Shown: in pieces, positions 5,649-12,681 of the stretch
Layout of the letters: every line of letters begins with the position of its first letter
Position numbering within the stretch: position 1 is the stretch's first letter
NCBI GenBank assembly: GCA_016201805.1
Contig: JACQCB010000004.1
Location: forward strand, 1 to 13,793
Origin: Nitrospirota bacterium
Lineage (GTDB): Bacteria; Nitrospirota; Nitrospiria; Nitrospirales; Nitrospiraceae
Direction: 5' to 3'
Length of the DNA stretch: 13,793 nt
Made by a program: the position numbers and the translations under genes
The notes under the pieces: model-generated
Seen by the model: only the letters and a program-made list of their open reading frames with translations
What the model was told of the DNA's origin: nothing
Databases searched by the model: none

Positions 5649-7042
5649 AGATTTCCTTCCACGGCGCAGCCAGGTCGGTGACCGGCAGCCGCCACCTGAT
5701 CCAGTGCGGCGGGACGCGCGTCCTGCTGGACTGCGGGCTCTTCCAGGGCCGTCGCGAGGAATCGGACAGCCGGAACCGCGAACTCGGCTTCGATCCCAAG
5801 TCCGTGAACGCCGTGCTGCTCTCCCATGCGCACATCGACCATTCCGGAGCGCTCCCGGCGCTGGCTAAACACGGATTTTCAGGCAAGGTGCACATGACCA
5901 GGGCGACGGGGGATCTGACCGAGATGATGCTGGAAGATTCCGCACACATCCAGCAGAGTGACTGTGAGTACGTCAACAAGAAGGAGCGACGCAAAGGGAG
6001 GGACTGCCGTCGGCCTTACTATGACGCAGACGATGTGCAGGCCATCGCCCGGCGATTTTCCGGGGTACGTTACGGCGATGTCTTTCAGGTGAGGCCGCGC
6101 CTCAAGGCCTCCTTTCACGATGCCGGCCACATCCTGGGCTCCGCGGCCATCCGGCTCATGGCGACGGCCGGGGGGAGGACGACCACCCTTCTCTTTTCGG
6201 GGGACCTGGGCCGTAAGCAGATGCCGATTCTGCGGGACCCGGAAGCGCCACCCTCCTGCGACGCATTGATCATCGAGTCCACTTACGGCGACCGGGTCCA
6301 CAGCGAAAGCCGGGACGAGGCCACGCAAAAAGTGCAGGCGATGGTCGCGCGGGCGGTTGCGAACCGGAGCAAGATCATCGTGCCGGCTTTTGCGGTGGGG
6401 CGGACACAGGATCTTGTGGTGTGGATCAAGGAACTCGTCAAGGAGGGTCGTATCGACCCGTTGCCGATCTACATCGACTCCCCGATGGCGACGAAGGCGA
6501 CCGAGATCTTCCGTCGGCATCCGGAGTGCTACGACGAGGAGACGTATCGGCTCTTGACGTCCGAAGGGGACCCCTTTGCGGCCCGTTACATTCACTACGT
6601 CTCGTCGGTCCAGGAGAGCCAGAAGCTCAACGGCATCAAAGGCCCCTGCGTCATCATTTCGGCCTCGGGGATGTGCGAAGGCGGGCGTGTCGTTCACCAT
6701 CTCAAGCACGCGATCCAGGATGAGGCGAACAGCATCGCCATCGTGGGGTTTCAAGCCGAGCATACGCTGGGGAGAAAATTGGTTGAAGGCTGGGACACCG
6801 TCCCGCTGTTCGGCGTGCCGACGCCCAGACGCGCCCAGATCGTCCGGTTCAACGGGCTCTCCGCCCATGCGGATCGGGAGGATCTGCTGGCCTATGTCCG
6901 GGCGATCGCGCCGTCGCCGGCGACGGTGTTCGTCGTGCATGGGGAGGAAAAACAATCCTGCTCGCTTGCTGCGGCCCTCCGTGCCGAGTATCCCCGCATG
7001 GACGTGATCGTGCCGGAGCCGGGATCGGTCCATGACCTCTAA
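5645..7042 (+). CDS. MBL-fold/beta-CASP ribonuclease-like protein (YSH1/CPSF family), 465 aa
   Basis: Metal-binding motifs of the metallo-beta-lactamase fold are complete: His61-x-His63-x-Asp65-His66, Asp-Ala-Gly-His162 and Phe-Ser-Gly-Asp187. The beta-CASP insertion motifs follow: A (Glu211 in Ile-Glu-Ser-Thr-Tyr-Gly), B (His351 region in Gly-Arg-Val-Val-His-His) and C (Ser-Ala-His408-Ala-Asp). Members of this family are Zn-dependent RNA endo- or exonucleases that act on RNA ends in the cytoplasm. The length and motif order match the bacterial YSH1-like group rather than RNase J, which carries an extra C-terminal domain. All catalytic residues are present, so an active enzyme is expected. 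It overlaps the LOG stop by ATGA, so the pair is probably translated together. The RNA target is unknown. Confidence 0.93.
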   Translation: MKISFHGAARSVTGSRHLIQCGGTRVLLDCGLFQGRREESDSRNRELGFDPKSVNAVLLSHAHIDHSGALPALAKHGFSGKVHMTRATGDLTEMMLEDSAHIQQSDCEYVNKKERRKGRDCRRPYYDADDVQAIARRFSGVRYGDVFQVRPRLKASFHDAGHILGSAAIRLMATAGGRTTTLLFSGDLGRKQMPILRDPEAPPSCDALIIESTYGDRVHSESRDEATQKVQAMVARAVANRSKIIVPAFAVGRTQDLVVWIKELVKEGRIDPLPIYIDSPMATKATEIFRRHPECYDEETYRLLTSEGDPFAARYIHYVSSVQESQKLNGIKGPCVIISASGMCEGGRVVHHLKHAIQDEANSIAIVGFQAEHTLGRKLVEGWDTVPLFGVPTPRRAQIVRFNGLSAHADREDLLAYVRAIAPSPATVFVVHGEEKQSCSLAAALRAEYPRMDVIVPEPGSVHDL

Positions 7043-7063
7043 CGTCCGGCCGCGAGGCAGGCG

Positions 7064-7399
7064 GTGAGCACGAATCAGTCCAATTGGATCGTTGAAACCG
7101 GCCAGGCCTGGAAACTCTACGTGGCGGTGGCCGGCTTTACCGGGGCGCTGCTCTGTTTCACGTTCGGTATTTTTTCGCTTGTCACCGGCGGGGAACGGTT
7201 TTTGGCGCTGGTGTCTTGCGGGCTCTTCCTGGGTTGTGCCACCTTCCTCTGGTTTACGGCGGTGCTGCGCTGCTCCCATTGCGCAAACAAGTTGGTCTGG
7301 ACGATGGTGTCCACCCGCCCCCATAGTTCCTGGGTCGTGGACTTGGCCGCGCTTGAGTCCTGTCCGGCTTGCGGCGGCCGACTCGACCGCGTTGCTTGA
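7064..7399 (+). CDS. Membrane protein with zinc ribbon, 111 aa
   Basis: The GTG at 7064 begins 21 bases after the MBL stop, with a weak GAGG-type ribosome binding site just upstream. Two hydrophobic segments (about residues 18-40 and 46-67) form a hairpin in the membrane. The C-terminal domain has two Cys-x-x-Cys pairs (C70/C73 and C100/C103), which should bind one zinc ion. The ribbon would lie in the cytoplasm if both ends face inward. I do not recognise the family and the function is unknown. It sits between the MBL gene and the P1 peptidase gene, whose ribosome binding site overlaps its stop codon, so it is probably part of the same operon. Confidence 0.72.
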   Translation: MSTNQSNWIVETGQAWKLYVAVAGFTGALLCFTFGIFSLVTGGERFLALVSCGLFLGCATFLWFTAVLRCSHCANKLVWTMVSTRPHSSWVVDLAALESCPACGGRLDRVA

Positions 7400-7409
7400 A
7401 GGAGATCGC

Positions 7410-8639
7410 ATGGCCGGAGCATCGAAAAAGACGGTCAGGGTCTGCCGCTCTGTCATGGCCGCCCTGTGGCTTCTCTCGATGACATCGGTTGCGGGTTTCG
7501 ATCGTCTCGCGGCTGAAGCAGTCGGCGACGCGGTCCAGTCTGAAGGGCACAGACTGCGCGCGCGCGACTTGGGCATTGCCGTGGGCCGCTATCAGCCCGG
7601 GCCGAACAACGCCATTACCGATGTGGCCGGGGTGAAGGTCGGCCATGTGACCCTGGTGCGGGGGGAGGGGGCGCTCAAGCCTGGGCAGGGGCCAGTCCGT
7701 ACCGGAGTGACAGTGGTGATCCCTCGCGAGGATGTCTGGCGGAAGAAAGTCCCGGCCGGGTCCTTTGTGCTCAATGGGACCGGCGAGATGACCGGTCTGG
7801 CCTGGGTGGCCGAGTCCGGATTTCTGGAGTATCCGATCGCGCTCACCAGTACCTTGAACGTGCCGCGCGTCGCCAACGGGGTGATGAGCTGGATGATCAA
7901 ACGGTATCCCGACATCGGGATTACCGACGACACGCTGACCCCGGTGGTGGCGGAATGCGACGATAGCCGTCTGAACGACAGCCAAGGGCGGCATGTCTCC
8001 GAGGCCGATGTGATGGCGGCGCTGGATGGAGCCGGCATCGGGTCTGTGGCGGAGGGAGCGGTGGGGGCCGGGACCGGCATGGTGTCCTACGGATTCAAGG
8101 GCGGCATCGGGACGTCGTCGCGCCGGTTGTCCGAGGAAGACGGAGGCTACACGGTCGGGGTCTTGGTCAACGCCAACCATGGTCGGCGAGATGAACTGAT
8201 GGTGGCCGGCGTGCCGGTGGGAAAATTGTACGACAAGGAAGAGATCGCCTCGCTCCCAGGCGGCGAAGGCTCGATCATCGTGATCATCGCCACGGATGCG
8301 CCGCTGGACTCGCGCCAACTGGGACGGCTGGCCAAGCGGGCGGCCTTGGGCTTGGCCAGGACCGGTTCGACCGCGCGTCACGGCAGCGGCGATTTCATGC
8401 TGGCCTTCTCGACGGGGAATACGATCCCGCATTATCCAAAAGACCGGACCTTCGCCATGACGCACCTCGCCGATACCCATCTGAATCCGCTGCTGAGCGC
8501 GACCGTCGAGGCTACGGAAGAGGCGATCCTGAATGCCTTGACCATGGCCTCGACCATGGTCGGGCGGGACGGCCGCCGCGTGGAGGCGATTGCTTTGCCC
8601 AAGCTGCGCGCCTTGGTGGGCGCCCGCCAAGACCGATGA
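7410..8639 (+). CDS. Exported P1-family peptidase (DmpA/BapA type), 409 aa
   Basis: The protein matches the self-cleaving N-terminal-nucleophile peptidase family of DmpA and BapA (MEROPS S58), which remove N-terminal residues from small peptides, including D-Ala or beta-amino peptides. The family pattern is visible: Asn-Ala-Ile-Thr-Asp-Val-x-Gly-Val-x-Val-Gly-His (67-79), Gly-Thr-Gly-Met (221-224), Gly-Gly-Ile-Gly-Thr-Ser-Ser-Arg (231-238) and Gly-Ser-Ile-Ile-Val (287-291). The expected autocleavage is between Gly287 and Ser288, giving a C-terminal chain of 122 residues, close to the beta chain of DmpA (about 126). A basic start and hydrophobic stretch (about residues 15-29) form a probable signal peptide, so it should act in the periplasm. 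A strong AAGGAGA (7399-7404) fixes the ATG. The substrate is unknown. Confidence 0.92.
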   Translation: MAGASKKTVRVCRSVMAALWLLSMTSVAGFDRLAAEAVGDAVQSEGHRLRARDLGIAVGRYQPGPNNAITDVAGVKVGHVTLVRGEGALKPGQGPVRTGVTVVIPREDVWRKKVPAGSFVLNGTGEMTGLAWVAESGFLEYPIALTSTLNVPRVANGVMSWMIKRYPDIGITDDTLTPVVAECDDSRLNDSQGRHVSEADVMAALDGAGIGSVAEGAVGAGTGMVSYGFKGGIGTSSRRLSEEDGGYTVGVLVNANHGRRDELMVAGVPVGKLYDKEEIASLPGGEGSIIVIIATDAPLDSRQLGRLAKRAALGLARTGSTARHGSGDFMLAFSTGNTIPHYPKDRTFAMTHLADTHLNPLLSATVEATEEAILNALTMASTMVGRDGRRVEAIALPKLRALVGARQDR

Positions 8640-8690
8640 CCATTGCATGTGCCGGCCCGAACCCTGGGCGAGCCGGCGGCAGAGGAGTCC

Positions 8691-8720
8691 TTGCATTTTG
8701 AAGCGAGGCCCGTCTATCCT
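8691..8720 (+). promoter_or_regulatory. Weak promoter candidate for the gene at 8778
   Basis: TTGCAT (8691-8696) and TATCCT (8715-8720) are separated by 18 bases, each matching four of six consensus positions. It lies in the 138-base gap after the peptidase gene. A GC-rich hairpin (GCCGGC at 8651-8656 and 8672-8677) without a T tract precedes it. Confidence 0.3.
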
Positions 8721-8777
8721 TTCCGCACGTGTTGCGAATGACCGCGAGGGACGGCAAACTGTCCGTAACGAGGGACC

Positions 8778-9005
8778 ATGACGGATTATCAAATCGGCGG
8801 AGGCCTCAAACTGCTCACGGCGCTGGAGAAGACCAGGGCCTTTTCGGAGTTTTTGCAGCAGCGGATGGTGCAGGCTTTGGAGAGTGAAGATCCGACGGAA
8901 CTCCACTATCTTCTCGCCCAACTCGATGACTATCACTCGTACCTGTGGCGGTATTACCAGAAGCTCCAAAAGGAACGCGGCGATCGGGCGAACATGACCG
9001 ATTAG
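8778..9005 (+). CDS. Hypothetical helical protein, 75 aa
   Basis: The ATG at 8778 follows a GAGGG run a few bases upstream, which is closer than ideal. The product is a single small alpha-helical domain with a charged, aromatic C-terminal half (Tyr-x-x-Tyr-Leu-Trp-Arg-Tyr-Tyr) and no cysteine, signal peptide or membrane segment. A Leu-Leu-Ala-Gln-Leu-Asp stretch near residues 44-50 echoes one in the 109-aa protein at 488. That could reflect a shared helical family or chance. The family is not recognised. The gene lies 30 bases before the FIST gene and may be cotranscribed with it. Confidence 0.58.
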   Translation: MTDYQIGGGLKLLTALEKTRAFSEFLQQRMVQALESEDPTELHYLLAQLDDYHSYLWRYYQKLQKERGDRANMTD

Positions 9006-9035
9006 GCCGCAACGATCACCGCGCCGCACAGAACC

Positions 9036-10238
9036 ATGCGAACTGGAAATGACACAGGGGCTCGCGTTGCCGTGGCGGTCTCCCACCATGAGGATGCGAC
9101 GGAGGCGGGATATGCCGTCGGACGGGCAGTGCACAATGAGCTGGGGAAGGGCCCGGCGGACCTGGCGTTTCTTTTTTTCTCTTCCCATTACGCCAATCAG
9201 GCCGAAACCCTTTGCGCGGCCGTGCGCGGCGAGTTCGCGTCACGCGTGCTGTTGGGCGGGACGGGCGAAGGCATCATTGCCGGTTCCGAAGAAATCGAAG
9301 GCGCTGCCGCCGTTGCGCTCTGGGCGGCTCGCCTGCCCGGCACGAAACTGACGCCCTTGCGGTTGGCATTCCCCCAGGGGGCCGACGGCTTTGCGATCAA
9401 AGGCTGGCCCGAGACGCTCGGTGCAGAATCACCACGCCCCACCTTCATCCTCCTGGCCGATCCCTTTACCACCCCGACCGATGAAGTGCTGTCGTTCATG
9501 GCGGACCGTTGTCCCGGTTCTGCCGCCATCGGCGGCCTGGTCAGCGGCGGGCAGGATCTGGGGGACAACCGGCTGCTGTTGAACGACGAGGTCTACGACG
9601 GCGGGCTGGTCGGCGTGGCGGTGTCCGGCGGGATTGCCGTCCGGACGGTCGTGTCCCAAGGCTGCCGGCCGATCGGGGTTTCCTATGTGGTTACGAAGGC
9701 GGAGCAGAACGTGATCCACGAGTTGGGCGGCTCTCCGGCGCTTGATCGCCTGCAGGCCGTGTTCGAATCGCTCGGCGGTGAGGAGCGGCAGATAGCGCAT
9801 CGCGCCCTGCACCTCGGGATCGTCATCGATGAACATCGGGCTCGATTCGAACGGGGGGACTTTCTCGTGCGGAACCTGATCGGGGCGGATCGCGGCTCCG
9901 GCAGCGTGGCGATCGGTGACCGCGTTCAGGAAGGCCAGACCGTGCAGTTCCATCTGCGCGATGCACAGTCGGCGAGCGAGGACCTGAACGTCTTGCTGGC
10001 CGCCGACCGAGCCAAGCATCGGAAGCCGCCCTTGGGCGCCTTGCTGTTCAGTTGTTGCGGGCGTGGTCGCGGGCTGTTCGGCCGCGCGCACCATGACGTT
10101 GCGGCGGTCCGGGAACGTGAGGGGGAGATGCCGATTGCCGGGTTCTTCGCACAGGGCGAGATCGGGCCGGTCGGCGGCAGCAATTTCCTCCACGGCTATA
10201 CCGCCAGCCTGGCCTTGTTCTCGGAGCCGGACGCGTGA
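9036..10238 (+). CDS. FIST N and C domain protein, 400 aa
   Basis: The protein has a FIST-N region (about residues 25-210) with the Gly-Gly-Thr-Gly-Glu-Gly turn (74-79) and Gly-Gly-Leu-Val-Ser-Gly-Gly (165-171). A FIST-C region (about 215-395) ends in the hallmark Gly-Phe-Phe-Ala-Gln-Gly-Glu-Ile-Gly-Pro-Val-Gly-Gly. FIST domains are proposed small-ligand sensors, possibly for amino acids, usually found in signal-transduction proteins. Here FIST stands alone with no output domain, signal peptide or membrane segment, so it is probably cytoplasmic. The ATG at 9036 has no clear Shine-Dalgarno sequence and no nearby -10 box, so the start is the least certain part. Its neighbour 69 bases downstream is gcvT. 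A link to glycine or amino-acid sensing is possible but speculative. Confidence 0.87.
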   Translation: MRTGNDTGARVAVAVSHHEDATEAGYAVGRAVHNELGKGPADLAFLFFSSHYANQAETLCAAVRGEFASRVLLGGTGEGIIAGSEEIEGAAAVALWAARLPGTKLTPLRLAFPQGADGFAIKGWPETLGAESPRPTFILLADPFTTPTDEVLSFMADRCPGSAAIGGLVSGGQDLGDNRLLLNDEVYDGGLVGVAVSGGIAVRTVVSQGCRPIGVSYVVTKAEQNVIHELGGSPALDRLQAVFESLGGEERQIAHRALHLGIVIDEHRARFERGDFLVRNLIGADRGSGSVAIGDRVQEGQTVQFHLRDAQSASEDLNVLLAADRAKHRKPPLGALLFSCCGRGRGLFGRAHHDVAAVREREGEMPIAGFFAQGEIGPVGGSNFLHGYTASLALFSEPDA

Positions 10239-10307
10239 TGCCGTCCGACGCAATCCCGACCGTCGAAGTCGAACTCATGAGCTTGTGAGAGAGGAGCCGT
10301 TCCGAGC

Positions 10308-11411
10308 ATGAAGCGAACCCCGATTTTTGACGGCCACGTGGCGGCCGGTGCCAAGCTAGTGGATTTTGCCGGCTGGGAAATGCCGATCCAGTACTCCGGC
10401 GTCGTGGACGAATATCAGACTGTCCGCACAACCGCCGGCCTCTTCGATGTCAGCCACATGGGGAGGGTTTTGGTCTCAGGCCCCGGCGCGTTGCCGTTTC
10501 TTCAGCGTGTGACCACCAACGACGTGGCGAAACTGGCTGTGCTGGAGTCCCACTATTCCATGGTCTGCAACCGGCGGGGCGGGATCATGGACGACATCTT
10601 TGTCTACCGGATCAAGCCGCAGGACTATTATCTCTGCGTCAATGCCTCGAACCGGGAGAAAATCGCGGCCTGGCTGCTCGATCAGGCTGCCGGAGCTTCC
10701 GAGGTACAGATTTGTGATCGCTCGGCCGACGTGGCGCAACTGGCGCTGCAGGGGCCGGCATCCCGACGCATTCTGAGCAACCTGGGGGTGAAGGAGATCG
10801 ATTCGGTCAAGCCACGCCACTGCCTGGAAGCCTCCCTGCACGGCGACCCCTTGCTCATCACGCGTACGGGCTATACCGGTGAGCTGGGCTATGAACTCTA
10901 CATGGCGGCGGATCGCGCTCTGTCGATTTGGAAGGCATTGATCCAGGTCGGAAAGTCGGCGGGGCTCAAACCGACCGGCTTAGGCGCGCGCGATCTGTTG
11001 CGTCTGGAAATGGCCTATCTCTTGTACGGAAACGACATCTCGGAAGACACGACGCCCATCGAAGCCGGGGCCGGCTGGGTGGTGAATTTCGAGAAAGGTG
11101 ACTTCATCGGGCGGGAGACGTTGAAGCGGCAAAAAGACGGAGGGCTCACGCGGCGCCTGGTCGCGTTTGAGCTGCTGCAGAAAGCGGTCCCTCGGCATGG
11201 GTTCAAGATTTTGTCGAACAGCCAATCCGATGGAAAAGAAATCGGCGAGGTGACCAGCGGGAATCTTTCCCCGATTCTACAGAAAGGGATTGGCCTGGGC
11301 TATGTTCCGCCCGATCTGGCTCAGGTCGGAGCCTCGATCGTCGTGGATATCCGCGGCAAGGCGATCCCCGCCGCCATCGTCAAGCCGCCGTTCTACAAAC
11401 GCAAGGCGTAG
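10308..11411 (+). CDS. gcvT: Aminomethyltransferase, glycine cleavage system T protein
   Basis: The 367-residue product is a full-length GcvT. It transfers the aminomethyl group carried on lipoyl-GcvH to tetrahydrofolate, releasing ammonia and 5,10-methylene-THF, in the cytoplasm. Visible family motifs are Phe-Ala-Gly-Trp-Glu-Met-Pro (20-26), Leu-Phe-Asp-Val-Ser-His-Met (45-51), Gly-Gly-Ile-Met-Asp-Asp (91-96, containing the catalytic Asp), Thr-Gly-Tyr-Thr-Gly-Glu (187-192) and Gly-Leu-Gly-Ala-Arg-Asp (about 225-230). GAGAGGAG (10288-10295) lies 12 bases before the ATG at 10308. The other glycine-cleavage genes (gcvH, gcvP) are not in the window. The C-terminal coding end adjoins heptad repeat element B. 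Confidence 0.96.
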   Translation: MKRTPIFDGHVAAGAKLVDFAGWEMPIQYSGVVDEYQTVRTTAGLFDVSHMGRVLVSGPGALPFLQRVTTNDVAKLAVLESHYSMVCNRRGGIMDDIFVYRIKPQDYYLCVNASNREKIAAWLLDQAAGASEVQICDRSADVAQLALQGPASRRILSNLGVKEIDSVKPRHCLEASLHGDPLLITRTGYTGELGYELYMAADRALSIWKALIQVGKSAGLKPTGLGARDLLRLEMAYLLYGNDISEDTTPIEAGAGWVVNFEKGDFIGRETLKRQKDGGLTRRLVAFELLQKAVPRHGFKILSNSQSDGKEIGEVTSGNLSPILQKGIGLGYVPPDLAQVGASIVVDIRGKAIPAAIVKPPFYKRKA

Positions 11412-11419
11412 CCTTGCGC

Positions 11420-11567
11420 AGGCACGAGGCGATAGGCGATAGGCTCTGGGGGAAACAGCATTTATGACCTCAAGAGCTGAAGGAGAAAACCAGGCTTTGG
11501 CTCAATACCAGGTTTTACTCTGTCACCATTATTAAACCTATAGCCCCCTAGCCTATTGCCCATCGCC
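11420..11567. repeat. Heptad inverted-repeat element B (gcvT to NUDIX gap)
   Basis: The left arm (about 11420-11454) is made of 7-mers of form AGGCNNN, including two identical AGGCGAT copies at 11427-11440. The right arm (11539-11567) is made of NNNGCC 7-mers, with one 8-mer (11546-11553). Compared as reverse complements, 24 bases of the arms (left arm from 11428, right arm to 11567) agree at 20 positions. The arms are separated by about 85-90 bases, which hold a 23-codon ORF (11464-11535) without a ribosome binding site. The element fills most of the gap between gcvT and the NUDIX gene and ends directly before the NUDIX ATG at 11569. Confidence 0.72.
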
Positions 11568-11568
11568 C

Positions 11569-12099
11569 ATGAACGTGAAAAACATCTACACAGGCAAAGT
11601 CGTCATGCTGAACCTTGAAACGGTGGCGCTGCCCAACGGCCAGTCGGTCGAATTGGAAATTATCCGCCATCCCGGCGCCGCTGCGATGGTCCCGATGAAA
11701 GACGACGGCACCGTCGTGCTGATTCGTCAGTACCGCCACGCGGCCGGCGGATTCATCTACGAGATTCCAGCCGGCAAGTTGCATCCAGGCGAAGCCCCGC
11801 TCGTCTGCGCCGCTCGTGAGTTGGAAGAAGAGATCGGCTATCGCGCCGCAAAGCTGGAGTTGCTGTTCAGCATCTTCACCGCACCGGGGTTCGCGGACGA
11901 GGTCATTCATATCTACCTGGCGACCGGGCTTATGCCGGGCAAGCAACAACTCGACCACGACGAAGTCCTGGACGTGATCGAAATGCCCTTGGACAAGGCG
12001 CTGGCGATGATCACCGATGGCACCATCCGCGACGGCAAGACGATCGTCGGCCTCCAGTCGGTCTATCTGCGAGGGGGAGAAAATATTTCTGAGACGTAG
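11569..12099 (+). CDS. NUDIX hydrolase, ADP-ribose pyrophosphatase-like, 176 aa
   Basis: A perfect NUDIX box runs from Gly69 to Tyr91 in the form Gly-x5-Glu-x7-Arg-Glu-Leu-x-Glu-Glu-x-Gly-hydrophobic. The N-terminal beta strands and the Ile-Arg-Gln-Tyr-Arg segment (52-56) before it are typical of the NudF group, which hydrolyses ADP-ribose to AMP and ribose 5-phosphate with Mg2+. The product could then enter nucleotide salvage. Substrate specificity within NUDIX is never certain from the box alone. The ATG at 11569 fits the family N-terminus (Ile-Tyr-x-Gly-Lys-Val-Val) but has no Shine-Dalgarno sequence: the preceding 30 bases are C-rich heptad repeats. The start codon lies directly after the last repeat unit of element B. 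Confidence 0.93.
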   Translation: MNVKNIYTGKVVMLNLETVALPNGQSVELEIIRHPGAAAMVPMKDDGTVVLIRQYRHAAGGFIYEIPAGKLHPGEAPLVCAARELEEEIGYRAAKLELLFSIFTAPGFADEVIHIYLATGLMPGKQQLDHDEVLDVIEMPLDKALAMITDGTIRDGKTIVGLQSVYLRGGENISET

Positions 12100-12134
12100 T
12101 AGCCCAGCATCTTTCTAAAGAGGTTACTAGAACC

Positions 12135-12169
12135 CTTAGCGGCTAGTTCTGCCTAGTGGCTCCTAGCCC
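12135..12169. repeat. Partial heptad repeat arm after the NUDIX gene
   Basis: A run such as TTAGCGG (12136-12142), TAGTGGC (12154-12160) and TCCTAGC (12161-12167) resembles the right arms of the elements at 4224 and 11420. Spacing is less regular and no matching left arm was found nearby. The 235-base gap 12100-12334 otherwise shows a small palindrome (GGTT...AACC around 12123-12135) and nothing else I can name. Confidence 0.4.
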
Positions 12170-12334
12170 TGAAGTCTATTGGGCCCAACAAATTCTGCAC
12201 CACCCCGTCGCGTCTCTCCTTGGCAAGGCAGGGTAAGAGCCGAGGTGATTTTCGTGCGCAACGATTGATCGCAAGATCCCTACTGAGTCTTTGTCGTCCT
12301 GCATGCGACGTTCACCTGAAGGGAGACACGTCTC

Positions 12335-12629
12335 ATGCGTATTGGAGTCATTGGCCCAGGCATGGCCGGACTGACCTTTGCGGCCCTCATTCGGCGCTAT
12401 GGGCACGAGGTCGAACTCTTTGAACGGGCGGCCGACTTTTCCCAGACGGGATACGCGCTGGGATTGTGGCCGATGGGCTCCCGGGTGCTGAACGCGTTGG
12501 GGCTGCGCGACCGCTTTGAAGCGGTGTCGCAGCCGTCCGCTGGCCTGGGTGCGCGACAGGGCAATGCACTTCTATTCGCTCGATCGCATGCTCGCTTCGA
12601 TCCAGAAAAGCCTGGCGGAACCGATCTAG
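12335..12629 (+). pseudogene. Remnant of an FAD-dependent monooxygenase with internal deletion
   Basis: The first 66-68 codons encode a typical FAD-binding N-terminus: Gly-Val-Ile-Gly-Pro-Gly-Met-Ala-Gly-Leu (4-13), then Gly-His-Glu-Val-Glu-Leu-Phe-Glu-Arg (23-31) and a Gly-Leu-Trp-Pro-Met-Gly segment. After about 12540 the frame loses family likeness. In a different frame (12543-12629) a 28-residue stretch, Ala-Trp-Val-Arg-Asp-Arg-Ala-Met-His-Phe-Tyr to Ala-Glu-Pro-Ile and a TAG stop, looks like the C-terminus of the same family. So both ends survive but about 250-300 central codons are missing and the frame is broken. The reading frame from the ATG continues to about 12673 and would make an aberrant 112-residue product. 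A good ribosome binding site (GGGAG, about 12319-12324) is still present. No enzyme function is expected. Confidence 0.72.
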
Positions 12630-12681
12630 CCGCTGTGCGTGACGGCCGGGCACCACGGCCCTGCCCTCTATAGCGTCAACC

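Noticed and set aside
5879..7576. A 565-codon open frame on the minus strand opposite the MBL gene
   Set aside because: It is antisense to a gene with complete catalytic motifs. Its Arg-, His- and Pro-rich composition is typical of antisense frames in GC-rich DNA, and no family likeness is seen.
8016..8130. Self-cleavage of the P1 peptidase at the Gly-Gly-Ile-Gly-Thr-Ser-Ser-Arg motif
   Set aside because: That site would give a C-terminal chain of about 175 residues. Cleavage at Gly287-Ser288 gives 122, close to the known DmpA beta chain.
8651..8677. Intrinsic terminator after the P1 peptidase gene
   Set aside because: The GCCGGC stem is only 6 bp with a 15-base loop and no T tract follows.
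7254..9188. A 644-codon open frame on the minus strand opposite the P1 peptidase
   Set aside because: Same reason: it mirrors a well-supported gene, crosses several gene boundaries and is Arg/His/Gly-rich with no domain.
11464..11535. A 23-codon ORF inside the loop of element B
   Set aside because: No ribosome binding site, no recognisable peptide, and a length expected by chance.
11420..11567. CRISPR array or mobile-element ends
   Set aside because: The units are 7 bases, contiguous and degenerate, without spacers. There is no transposase and no evident target-site duplication. A MITE-like origin cannot be excluded but is not shown.
12176..12406. A 76-codon minus-strand frame before the monooxygenase remnant
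   Set aside because: No clear ribosome binding site or family likeness, and it overlaps the conserved FAD-motif coding start on the other strand.
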